A stretch of DNA of 64,000 bases from NCBI GenBank assembly GCA_046349595.1, contig JAXMCA010000003.1:62001-126000 (forward strand), written 5' to 3'. The stretch comes from JACRLW01 sp046349595. GTDB lineage: Bacteria > Planctomycetota > UBA1135 > UBA2386. The translations under genes and the position numbers were made by a program. Positions 18,171-26,580 of the stretch are shown here, one piece after another (the stretch's first letter is position 1; the number at the start of each line of letters is the position of its first letter). Below the pieces are notes generated by a model. It was not told the origin of the DNA, did no database searches, and was given only the letters and a program-made list of their open reading frames with translations.

Positions 18171-18815
18171 CTAGTAGTACCACGACGGCATCACTTCGAC
18201 ACGCGGCTTGTGCGCGGAACTCGCGAGCTCCGTTCGAACCCGTGTCTCTACAGCACGATCCCACACTCCGATTCGCTGCACGAGACGCAGTGGGAACGAC
18301 CCTTCGACCAGGAACTCAGCCTGCTTGCCTTCCTTCACATCTGGATCCCTCCAGTCGTTGCTCTGGATCGCATCCCAGTTAAGGGCGTCGAGGTCTTCGA
18401 GCCGCCCGTAGAAGTCGGTGTAGCTGGTTGCCGCGTTGGCAAGGGAGAACGCCCATCGGACGCGCTCTGCCCCAGCCCAGTTCACAACCTCAGTCAAGTC
18501 AGCCTCGAGATGCACGATCGGGGTCTGGCCACCCCGATAGGCCAAGTCCACATGGTTGCTCTTGTGCAGCAAATAGAGCATGACCGAACGTGGACAGAAG
18601 TAGAACGGGACGCACTGTCCGACTTTCAGGCCGTTCCAGCACTTGACCGGCAGGTCCAGGCGCCTCTGCTTGATACTCGACATGCCGACAGCAGACGTCG
18701 GCCCACCACGCCGGATCATCTCGACGTCCGACCAGAGGGCTTTATCCCGCACGATCGACCGGAGGTTGTCTGCGTGGGTGATGTGGTAGATGCACAGAGG
18801 GTCAGGCCGGGACAT
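18171..18815 (-). CDS. darT: DarT-type DNA ADP-ribosyltransferase toxin (DUF4433)
   Basis: A 214-aa protein of the DarT family. The N-terminal YHITHADNLRSIV segment forms the NAD-binding His region. SSIKQRRLDLPVKC and VPFYFCPRSVMLYLLHK are conserved family stretches, and KQAEFLVEGSFPLRLV near residue 170 carries the catalytic Glu position. DarT uses NAD+ to attach ADP-ribose to thymidine in single-stranded DNA, blocking replication; DarTG systems stop phages by abortive infection. GGAGG lies upstream of the ATG. It starts 58 bases after brxL and 10 bases before darG, so it may be read from the BREX operon, from its own promoter, or both. Confidence 0.92.
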   Translation of the reverse strand: MSRPDPLCIYHITHADNLRSIVRDKALWSDVEMIRRGGPTSAVGMSSIKQRRLDLPVKCWNGLKVGQCVPFYFCPRSVMLYLLHKSNHVDLAYRGGQTPIVHLEADLTEVVNWAGAERVRWAFSLANAATSYTDFYGRLEDLDALNWDAIQSNDWRDPDVKEGKQAEFLVEGSFPLRLVQRIGVWDRAVETRVRTELASSAHKPRVEVMPSWYY

Positions 18816-18873
18816 CAGGTCGCGCCTCCACCCGCTTCTTGACTGTCGCTTCTACTCCTATCGGCATCGCATC

Positions 18874-20925
18874 TCACTCCACCAAGCTCTTCCACACTGC
18901 ATCCAGTGGGTCGCTGTAGAACTCGATGCTGAGTTTCGTCCATGACTCATCCGGCAAGTCGACGAGCAACTTCCGCGCCGCCACCGGCATGAGCAAAGTC
19001 GCGGCCCTCTTGTCGACAGCGAGCTCTGCAACGGCCACCGGGTCGCGCAGGAGTTCGATGGAGCCACCGAGGTTGAGCGGGCCGACCACAATGGTCCCGC
19101 CTCTCGTGTTCCGCTCCAGCAACGCCCCGACCAAAGACACCAGGACAGGAAGTCCGAGCCCAGCTCCGGTCTTGTCGGCGTCCATCGCACGCATCTGTAC
19201 GGAGAACTCGTGGCTGCGCGGGTCGCGGTCGCCGACCAACTGCTTGCTGCGCGTGTAGAGGTTCTGCTCCCCCACCCGGACACTCTCGCGGAATGCGGGC
19301 GGGGTCGGTTGATTGAGGATCCTGACGCCAGAGCCCGGACCTACGGTCACATCGATTCGGTAGAGGGACGGGCCACCCTCCCCGCCCGGACTCAACGCCC
19401 AGACCTGGCCGGGCGGCAGTGGATCCTCGTCGATCGCCTCATCGCTGTGCAGCTCCGGGGTCGCGACGAACTCCTCGACGCCGTCGACGCCGAGCGTGTA
19501 GCTGAAGTGCGTGTTGCGGAACTCGCTCTTGAGACAGCGCTTCTGCTGCTCCTTCACGCGACGCCGCGATTCGAGGGCCGTGCGGACGATCCACTCGAGG
19601 TCCTCGTCGGCCACCGCCATGTCACGGTCCGGGAACACCAGCTTGAGCAGGCCGCTGACGGTCTTGTGTACCGCTTCGATGTCGCGACCGCTGAGCGCGC
19701 CGCCCCAGAAGACTCGGTTCGTCAGCACGGAGAGCCGGTTCTCGTGACGCAGCCTGGTCCAGCACTCGCTCAGGAAGTCGCTGACGAGTCCGAACCGGCT
19801 CGTCAGGTGCTCCTTCGGGTTGAGTTTCGGGAAGTCCCAGCCCGGCGCGAACGCGTGGAGGCGATCGTGGAACGCGGTGTCGTCGCGCATCTCCTTCGGC
19901 AAGGGGCTCAGCAAGTGCCCGATGCGCTGCTGCTGTTCGATGTCGACGTCGAAATTGCCGACCATCACGATGCTACCGTCCGCTCGGATGCTCTCCTTGC
20001 CACGACTGAACTCGCCGGACGCCATGTAGCCCTTCATGATGTTGACGCCATCCTTCTGGTCGAACGAGATGCCCGACACCTCGTCGAAACAGACGACGTC
20101 GTACTGGCACACGAGGCCACGCTGGCCGCTCGACATGTTGACGAACATCTTGGCGACGGTCGCCTTACCGCCCGAGATCAGGTGCGCATAGGGCGAGATC
20201 TGCTGGAAGACGTGACTCTTGCCGGTGCCGCGCGGACCCAGTTCGACAAGGTTGTAGTTGCGCTCGACGAAGGCGACCATGCGCAGCAGCACGACCATCT
20301 TGGCCCGCCGGTCCAGCGCCGTCGGCTCGTAGCCCACCGAGCGCAGCAGCAGGTCACACCACTCGTCCGTGGTGAAGTCCTTGCGCCCATTGCAGAGCAC
20401 GTCGAGCACGTTGGGGCTCGACATCTGGATCGGGCGCAGCCCCGCGATCTTGAACGGTCGCCCGTTCCGCTCCTGCGCGATGAGCGCGTCGTACTCGAGC
20501 GTCACCTCGGCGTAGAAGCCGTCGGTCAGCATGCGCTCGTTCTCCTTCACCAGCGAGTCCGCGATCTGCACGTCGCTCAGCGCGAGGCTCGGCAACTCGG
20601 CGACGTAGCAATCGTTCCGCGCGTCAAGCCGTGCGCGCACGATGTCGATCAGCTTCACGCTGCCCTGCTCGCGCGCCTTCGACTTGAACAGCTCCTCCTC
20701 ACCGGTGCGCACCGTCCGGCCCCGTAGCTGCTCCTCGACGATCTCCAGGCCCTCCTCGATCTCCCTCGGATCCGTGCTCGCGCAGTAGCGTCCGAGCAGG
20801 AACTCGACGACGTAGGTCGGCACCGGATACTGCCGCGAGTACTTGCGCACGAGGTCCTTGCGCACGAGGTAGCCGGTGAACGCGGAGGCAGCGAGATGGT
20901 CGAGATGGTCCATGGAGTCGGTCAT
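18874..20925 (-). CDS. brxL: BREX system Lon-protease-like AAA+ protein BrxL
   Basis: A 683-aa protein whose body matches BrxL of type 1 BREX. It has an N-terminal region (HLAASAFTGYLVRKDLVRK, VPTYVVEFLLGRYCAS), an AAA+ core with Walker A GPRGTGKS at 230-237 and Walker B VVCFDE at about 277-282, and a C-terminal Lon-type domain (GLGLPVLVSLVGALL, VVGPLNLGGSIELL, LLMPVAARKLLVDLP). In the Lon domain the usual nucleophile Ser context reads KTGAGLGLP, so proteolysis is uncertain. In characterised BREX, BrxL is needed for phage exclusion but not for methylation. ATG at 20,925 overlaps the pglZ stop (ATGA), which fixes the start; the frame extends upstream but only as a shadow of pglZ. Confidence 0.92.
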   Translation of the reverse strand: MTDSMDHLDHLAASAFTGYLVRKDLVRKYSRQYPVPTYVVEFLLGRYCASTDPREIEEGLEIVEEQLRGRTVRTGEEELFKSKAREQGSVKLIDIVRARLDARNDCYVAELPSLALSDVQIADSLVKENERMLTDGFYAEVTLEYDALIAQERNGRPFKIAGLRPIQMSSPNVLDVLCNGRKDFTTDEWCDLLLRSVGYEPTALDRRAKMVVLLRMVAFVERNYNLVELGPRGTGKSHVFQQISPYAHLISGGKATVAKMFVNMSSGQRGLVCQYDVVCFDEVSGISFDQKDGVNIMKGYMASGEFSRGKESIRADGSIVMVGNFDVDIEQQQRIGHLLSPLPKEMRDDTAFHDRLHAFAPGWDFPKLNPKEHLTSRFGLVSDFLSECWTRLRHENRLSVLTNRVFWGGALSGRDIEAVHKTVSGLLKLVFPDRDMAVADEDLEWIVRTALESRRRVKEQQKRCLKSEFRNTHFSYTLGVDGVEEFVATPELHSDEAIDEDPLPPGQVWALSPGGEGGPSLYRIDVTVGPGSGVRILNQPTPPAFRESVRVGEQNLYTRSKQLVGDRDPRSHEFSVQMRAMDADKTGAGLGLPVLVSLVGALLERNTRGGTIVVGPLNLGGSIELLRDPVAVAELAVDKRAATLLMPVAARKLLVDLPDESWTKLSIEFYSDPLDAVWKSLVE

Positions 20926-23237
20926 GAGGAGGCTCCCACGCGAGTTTCCCGTTGCGCGAGCAAGGTGCTGTCGGGCGCGAGCAGCACCAGCACGAGCAGC
21001 GCGTTCTCGTAGCGGTCGTCGGCGATCACGAGGCTCGTGCTGCCGTCGGCGTCGATCCGCTTGACGTTCTTGACGACCGAGGGTCCGTTCGGCGCTTCGA
21101 AGCGAAGGTCGGCGCGCACGTCGCCCCCACCGGTCTCCGCCTCGATGAGGCAACGCATGCCGCGCCAGGTGATCGACCGGATCGAAGCATGCGGACGCCG
21201 CGCCCCGCTTCGCGTCACGAGCAGGTCTGGCGTCAGACACTCCTGCACGCTGAGACCACCGTGTGCGTAGCTCGGCTGCTGGTTGAAGCACGAGATCCCG
21301 GGAGCCAGCGCGACGCTCTCGACCGGATTCCAGTGCCAGACAACGCGCGGAACCTCGACCCGGGAGTCACCGGCAACCACGGCGCAACGCGCCCATCGAC
21401 TCTCGGTCAGGTACTTCGGCAGGTCCGCACGAGGGAGTCCCTCGGGCAGGAACAACCACCCATGGTCCGTCACGACTCGGACCGCGTGCCAACCGGCGTC
21501 CAGGAGTCGCACGACGCGTTCGGTCAACCGCTTGAGCTGGTCTTCGAGCAGGCGCGGCAGGTCGGCCTGTCGCTCGTGCCCCAGCGTGTCGATGTCGCCG
21601 AACTCGAAGTAGCCGCGGGCGTCCGCGGCCAGCGGCCAGTCCCCTGCGTCGCCGCCGAGCACCTGGTAGCCCTTCGCGGACACCGCGGCCCGCAGCCCGT
21701 TGGCATCGACCGCCTTGCCACTCCGAAACGCCGGCGCGAAGTCCGGTCCGAGCTTCCTCCCCGTGATCTGGTCCGCCACCGGAACCACCGCCGCCTTGCC
21801 GGTCGCGGTCACCGACGGCAACGCTGCCCATCGCGTCCGCATCTCGACGACACAGCCGCGACCGGCGAGGCGCTCCTCGAGCACGCGTCCCAGATCGTAC
21901 CGCAAGCCGTCGACGAACATCAGGCAGCCGCCCGCTGGCGGCTCGACGGGCTGGCGATCACCCGACTCGATCGGGACCCGCTCATGCGCCTGCTGGAGGG
22001 CCTCAGCACTCTCGGCGAGCCACGGCTCACTCAGTTGTTGCACGACCTCGCGCACGAGCGGCTCGTGCTCCACCGGGACCTCCTGCAGCGCCCGCCACGC
22101 TGCGGCGTCTGCGCGCCAGGCACCTGCTTCGTAGACCTGACCGATCTCATCCGGCGTCAATCCGGCGAGTGGTCGCTGAACGATCGCCGCCAACTCGGCG
22201 AGTGGTTCCAACACGGATGCCAGCGGAGCTTGACCGAGCCGCGCCCAGACCCATTTGCGCCGGCCGGCGTGCTGACGTTCCAGCTCCAGCACGTGCGTAC
22301 AGCTCTCGGAATGCGGAACGCCCTCGAGATCGCTGAGTGCGGCTACGACGAGATGCTCTTCCTTGTCGTTGTTCTTCGGCCAGTGCGACTTCTCGAACAG
22401 GCTTGGCGGCTGGCATCTCCGAAGCAGCTCCGGAATCCCGCCGAACGCTGCCGGCGCCTCCTCGAACCGCTCCCAGGCCGCAGCCCATGGCCCGTCGGCC
22501 TCGCCAAGCAGTTCACCCGCCTTGAGAACACCGAGAGTCTCCGGTGCGAAGCCGAAGCGCTTCTCGCACAACCCACAGAATGCCTGCCATCGCTCCGTGC
22601 CCATCCGCTCCTTCTGGCCCTGGGGATCGCCCATCCAGCGCAGCAGGTCGCGAGTCACGTCGCTCGACAGCATCTGGTCGAAGTCCTGCGCCTCGAGCCG
22701 ACCGCGCCGCAACTGCTCGAGCGGAACCGTAGCGACTTCGCGCAACGCGTTGAGCAGGGAGAGCCTGGTCGCGGTGTCCCTCGCCAGGTCCAGTCCGAGT
22801 GCCTGCGGGGACGTCATGAACGCCGTGACGGTCCAGTCGTGTCCTCCGCGCTGGTGCCACACCGCGCCGCGGTACAGCAGCTCCACGAGCGGCTGAAGTT
22901 CCGGTTCACAACCCTCGCCTGCCGTCAGCTTCTGCCGGCTCACACCGGGCAGGTAGAGCACCGGCACGCGATCTGCGGGAATTTCCGGATCCGCCAGAGT
23001 TCGGTCGACTACACATCGCAGCCAGATCGATGGGCCGGACCGGCGTGCGGGGTCATGGTTGCCGTGCACGACCAATTCGGGCGTCTGAGCGAGGAGCGCG
23101 GGCAGCAACGGACGCCAATCGCCATCGGGGTCCGTCCACAGGATCGCGGCCGGAGCAGCAACGCCATCGGCAGTGCCGGCCTCCGCGCGCAAGTGCTGCA
23201 CGAGCGCTTCGAGCACGGTGTGCGCCACGTGCTTCAC
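20922..23237 (-). CDS. pglZ: BREX alkaline-phosphatase-superfamily protein PglZ
   Basis: A 771-aa protein with the PglZ domain. Metal-binding motifs of the alkaline phosphatase superfamily are visible: CLMFVDGLRYDLGRVL (about residue 440), ALPSVTATGKAAVVP, and VRVVTDHGWLFLPEGLP (about residue 590). The N-terminus (HTVLEALVQHL, ILWTDPDGDWRPLLPAL, ELVVHGNHDPARRSGP) is typical of BREX PglZ. PglZ is one of the two genes present in all BREX types and is required for function. GTG at 23,237 overlaps the stop of the dprA-like gene (GTGA), which sets the start. Its 3' end overlaps brxL. Confidence 0.93.
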   Translation of the reverse strand: MKHVAHTVLEALVQHLRAEAGTADGVAAPAAILWTDPDGDWRPLLPALLAQTPELVVHGNHDPARRSGPSIWLRCVVDRTLADPEIPADRVPVLYLPGVSRQKLTAGEGCEPELQPLVELLYRGAVWHQRGGHDWTVTAFMTSPQALGLDLARDTATRLSLLNALREVATVPLEQLRRGRLEAQDFDQMLSSDVTRDLLRWMGDPQGQKERMGTERWQAFCGLCEKRFGFAPETLGVLKAGELLGEADGPWAAAWERFEEAPAAFGGIPELLRRCQPPSLFEKSHWPKNNDKEEHLVVAALSDLEGVPHSESCTHVLELERQHAGRRKWVWARLGQAPLASVLEPLAELAAIVQRPLAGLTPDEIGQVYEAGAWRADAAAWRALQEVPVEHEPLVREVVQQLSEPWLAESAEALQQAHERVPIESGDRQPVEPPAGGCLMFVDGLRYDLGRVLEERLAGRGCVVEMRTRWAALPSVTATGKAAVVPVADQITGRKLGPDFAPAFRSGKAVDANGLRAAVSAKGYQVLGGDAGDWPLAADARGYFEFGDIDTLGHERQADLPRLLEDQLKRLTERVVRLLDAGWHAVRVVTDHGWLFLPEGLPRADLPKYLTESRWARCAVVAGDSRVEVPRVVWHWNPVESVALAPGISCFNQQPSYAHGGLSVQECLTPDLLVTRSGARRPHASIRSITWRGMRCLIEAETGGGDVRADLRFEAPNGPSVVKNVKRIDADGSTSLVIADDRYENALLVLVLLAPDSTLLAQRETRVGASS

Positions 23238-24511
23238 GAGCCAACCTCCTGTGATCCAACGCGACGGTACTTCACTGGACGCGACGTCTTCTCGAGCAGC
23301 CCCTCGGTGACCAGCCGCGCGATCCAGGCCTTCGCCTGCCCCTTCGACACGCCGAGCAGGTCCGCCAGTTCGGATTCCGATCTCGGCTCGGTGATCGACC
23401 CAGCGATCCTGCGCACGACATCGAACAACTCTTCGGCCGGCGAAGAGTGCGGTGTTTCGTCGTCGCGTTGGCCGGCCAGCCCGCCGCTCGGTTGTTCCTT
23501 CACGACGTCGCCACCGGAACCCGAGACGAACGGGAGCATGGGCTGCCTCCGCGACGGCGCCGGCGAGGCCTTCAACGCCATCTCCATCGCCTCTTCGGAC
23601 TGCGGACAGGTCCACGGCAGCGCTCCCCGCTCGCGAAGCGCAACCATGCCCCTACCGAGATTCCCCTGCGCTCGCACGTAGATCGGCACGAAACGGAACT
23701 TGCTGAGCTGCTCGATCGCACCCGCCCACGTCCCACCCTTCTCGAACTCCGCGTTGACCACGAGGCCGGCATCCGCCAGCGCGTAGATCAGTCGGTTGCG
23801 CTGCATCGCCAAGCCCGCGTGGAAGCCCGCGCTCGGATCGCAGATCGAAAGGAGAACGAGACGCCCGGAGCGCAGCGCGTCGCGGTTGTCCCGCGCGACG
23901 GCCGCGCGGGCGAGCCCATCGGCAAGCATGCCGACGACCTGTCCGCCTTCGCCCAGGCTCGCCGTCATCGCTGTCTGATCGACGCCGCGAGCACCGCCGG
24001 AGACGACGCCCCGGCCAAACCTCGCCGCCACCCGTGCCGCGTCACGAGCGAACTCGAGCTGCTCTTCTGTCGCGTCGCGCGATCCTACGATGGCCAGACC
24101 TCCATCATCACAGCGCGTGATGTCACCACAGCCGTACAGCAGCGGCGGCGCGGCCTCCTTGAGCCGCGCCTTCAACCGACGTGGGTAGGTCGCCTCGGCG
24201 CGGCTGACCACCCAGATGCTCCGCGCATGCCAGGACTCGGCCGCCTGCGCCAATGCCAGGCCGCGCGCCAACAGCCGCTCCAGCCGTTCCGCATCGAGTC
24301 CGCCGCGACACTCCGCGATCAGGCCCGCCGCCTCGTCGCCGAGCAGGTCTGACGGCGAGCGCTTGCGTTCGTGCAGCGCGCGCGCGAGCTCGTTGTACTC
24401 ACCGAGGCTCAGCGGGTTCACGCCGGCGTCGCCGCCCCTCCTCGCGCTCGCGAGCAGCGGCGCGGTCAGGAGCAGGATCGCCTGCGTGTTCGATTCGATC
24501 GTCGTCGTCAT
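23234..24511 (-). CDS. DprA-family Rossmann-fold protein inside the BREX operon (ShosA-like candidate)
   Basis: A 425-aa protein. The Rossmann-like DprA/Smf domain spans about residues 110-300: LAIVGSRDATEEQLEFA, VVSGGARGVDQTAM, and MQRNRLIYALADAGLVVNAE, the usual RNRxI...L motif. A winged-helix domain closes the protein (SSPAEELFDVVRRIAGSITEPRSESELADLL, then a recognition helix). DprA of competence loads RecA on incoming single strands. DprA-like proteins also occur as the antitoxin ShosA beside a phosphoribosyltransferase toxin. Here the gene is coupled (ATGA) to an upstream RecQ-phosphoribosyltransferase fusion and (GTGA) to pglZ. No comEC or other uptake genes are nearby, so a defence role is more likely than competence. 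Confidence 0.85.
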   Translation of the reverse strand: MTTTIESNTQAILLLTAPLLASARRGGDAGVNPLSLGEYNELARALHERKRSPSDLLGDEAAGLIAECRGGLDAERLERLLARGLALAQAAESWHARSIWVVSRAEATYPRRLKARLKEAAPPLLYGCGDITRCDDGGLAIVGSRDATEEQLEFARDAARVAARFGRGVVSGGARGVDQTAMTASLGEGGQVVGMLADGLARAAVARDNRDALRSGRLVLLSICDPSAGFHAGLAMQRNRLIYALADAGLVVNAEFEKGGTWAGAIEQLSKFRFVPIYVRAQGNLGRGMVALRERGALPWTCPQSEEAMEMALKASPAPSRRQPMLPFVSGSGGDVVKEQPSGGLAGQRDDETPHSSPAEELFDVVRRIAGSITEPRSESELADLLGVSKGQAKAWIARLVTEGLLEKTSRPVKYRRVGSQEVGS

Positions 24512-26580
24512 TCGTCGTGCCCTGCCTGAGCGAGAGCCAAGGGATACACCGGACCCGAGCCGTGCTCCCGCAGCAACGACGCGGCGACGGTGAACGTCCA
24601 ACCCGAGTCGACCATGTCGTCGACGAGCAGCACCGGACCCTCCACCACGGATCCTGAACGCACCGACAGCGATCCGTCGACGTTGTGTGCCTGCTGTGTC
24701 GAGTTCTTCATCGCCTTCTGCTCGGGGCGATCGTCGGTCTTCTCGAGTGTCGGGTGAAACGGCAACCCGAGTGCACTCGCCAATCGCTGCGCGAAGTCCG
24801 GCACGAGCTCGGGGTGGCGAAGCGATGGGATGCAGGTCACCCAGGTCGGCGCCGAGTCCGTCTTCCAGCCCCGCACCAGCTTCGCACACGCATCCACCAG
24901 CTCGTCCGCGAAGCGACCGTCCGTGTACTTGCCCCGCCGGACCAGCTCGCCGTAGCCGGCATCACCCCAGCTGCACAGCGCCTTCCCGGGGCTTGCCTGC
25001 TGGGCCACCGCGATCTTCCCCTTCACGCCCATCTTGGGCAGACCACCCGCAGGCCAGGCCTTGCGCGGCTTCACGTCGAAGTTGGTGCGGCGCAGGAACT
25101 CGGCCGCCTGCTGCGCGAGCTCCGGCGCGTAGTCGCTCGGCAGGTCGACGAGCTTCGGCACTTGCACAGCACGCGCATCGCCATCGAGGGCCTCGATCAA
25201 GAACTCCATGTGCCCGGACTGGAGTCCCACGTATCTCTGCATCTGTTCCTGCTCACGCCGCCGCAGCTCCGTGAGTCGATCCGCGCGCTCCCAGAATCCG
25301 TCCGACAACTGCGCCACGGTCAACTGCCAGCGGGTCCCGTCCTTCACGATCGGAGCCGGCTGCTCGAGCGACAGGAGCTGCAGGGTCTTCTCGATGCGTC
25401 CCTTCGTGATGTTGACGCATGCCATCAGCTCGGGCACGGACAGACCTTCGGGGTTGACCTCCATCGCACCGAGAACCTGCTGCACCTCCTCGCGCGTCGG
25501 GAAAGCACTGCGGATGAACCAATCCGTGATGTCGGTCTCCTCCTTGCCACTAAGCAGCACACCGCGCGCACTCTCGATCGCGCGCCCCGCGCGACCGACC
25601 TGCTGGTAGTAGGCAACGACGGAGCCCGGCGTCTGGTAGTGCACGACAAAGCCGAGGTCTGGCTTGTCGAAACCCATCCCGAGCGCGGTGGTCGCGACGA
25701 GGGCCTTGATCCGGTTGTGCAGGAGGTCGTCCTCCAGCTCTGCTCGCCCTTCGGTCTCGCTGGTGTACGCGACGGCCTCGTGCCCCTGCGCTCGCAACCA
25801 GCTTGCCACCGTCTCCGCGTCGCGCATCGTGAGCGTGTAGACGATGCCGCTACCAGGCAGGCTGGCGAAGTGCTGCGCGAGCCACGCCAACCGCGCCGTC
25901 TGACTCGGCAAGCGAAGCGTCTGCAGGTGGAGCGAGGGACGATTCAGGTCGCCTCGCAGTACGACGAGCTTGGGACCGAGCACGGACTTCAGGTCGTCCA
26001 TCACGCGATCGTTCGCGGTCGCCGTCGTCGCGAGCAGTCGAGTGTTCGACGGAAGCGTTCGTGCGATGCGCTCGATCAAGCGGTAGTGCGGGCGGAAATC
26101 GTGGCCCCAGTCGGACACGCAGTGAGCCTCGTCGATGACGAGCATGGCAACGCGCGGCGCAAGGGTCGACAGCACCTGCTGCTGGAACCGTTCGTTTGTC
26201 AACCGCTCGGGCGAGATCAGGAGGAGGTCGACCTCGTCCTCTCGGACCCTGGCGGCGATCGCGTCCCACTCCTCCTGGTTCTCGGAGGTGATCTGCGCAG
26301 CCCGCACACCCATGCGCTGTGCCGCGGCGATCTGGTTGCGCATGAGCGAGAGCAGCGGGGAGACCAAGAGCGCGGGGCCGCGCCCCTGTTCGCGCAGCAG
26401 CTTCGTCGCGATGAAGTAGACGGCACTCTTGCCCCATCCTGTCTTCTGCACGACCAGCAGGCGGCCCTTGTTCTCGACGAGGCGGCGGATCGCGTCGTCC
26501 TGCCCGTCGCGGAACACTGCGCTCGGGATCTGTGTGCCGGCGCGAAGCAGCGCCAGTGCGCGGGCCGGGTCGCACTTCAC
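24508..26580 (-). CDS. RecQ-family DNA helicase fused to a phosphoribosyltransferase domain (ShosT-like candidate)
   Basis: A 690-aa fusion. The helicase part has Walker A KTGWGKS (46-52), VIDEAHCVSDWGHDFRP (148-164), which joins the DEAH box to the RecQ aromatic loop, LLATTATA, and the motif V-VI stretch ALGMGFDKPDLGFVVHY...YYQQVGRAGR. A middle segment of about 170 residues links to a C-terminal phosphoribosyltransferase domain with the PRPP loop VLLVDDMVDSGWTFT at 650-664. The domain order is helicase, then PRTase, as in a fused ComFC-like partner. GTG at 26,580 overlaps the pglX stop; the C-terminus overlaps the DprA-like gene. In ShosTA a PRTase protein is the toxin and a DprA protein the antitoxin; whether this PRTase is toxic is not known. 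Confidence 0.88.
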   Translation of the reverse strand: MKCDPARALALLRAGTQIPSAVFRDGQDDAIRRLVENKGRLLVVQKTGWGKSAVYFIATKLLREQGRGPALLVSPLLSLMRNQIAAAQRMGVRAAQITSENQEEWDAIAARVREDEVDLLLISPERLTNERFQQQVLSTLAPRVAMLVIDEAHCVSDWGHDFRPHYRLIERIARTLPSNTRLLATTATANDRVMDDLKSVLGPKLVVLRGDLNRPSLHLQTLRLPSQTARLAWLAQHFASLPGSGIVYTLTMRDAETVASWLRAQGHEAVAYTSETEGRAELEDDLLHNRIKALVATTALGMGFDKPDLGFVVHYQTPGSVVAYYQQVGRAGRAIESARGVLLSGKEETDITDWFIRSAFPTREEVQQVLGAMEVNPEGLSVPELMACVNITKGRIEKTLQLLSLEQPAPIVKDGTRWQLTVAQLSDGFWERADRLTELRRREQEQMQRYVGLQSGHMEFLIEALDGDARAVQVPKLVDLPSDYAPELAQQAAEFLRRTNFDVKPRKAWPAGGLPKMGVKGKIAVAQQASPGKALCSWGDAGYGELVRRGKYTDGRFADELVDACAKLVRGWKTDSAPTWVTCIPSLRHPELVPDFAQRLASALGLPFHPTLEKTDDRPEQKAMKNSTQQAHNVDGSLSVRSGSVVEGPVLLVDDMVDSGWTFTVAASLLREHGSGPVYPLALAQAGHDE

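Noticed and set aside
23234..24511. The DprA-like gene as part of a natural competence locus
   Set aside because: No comEC, comEA or pilus genes are present, and the gene is chained to BREX genes on both sides.
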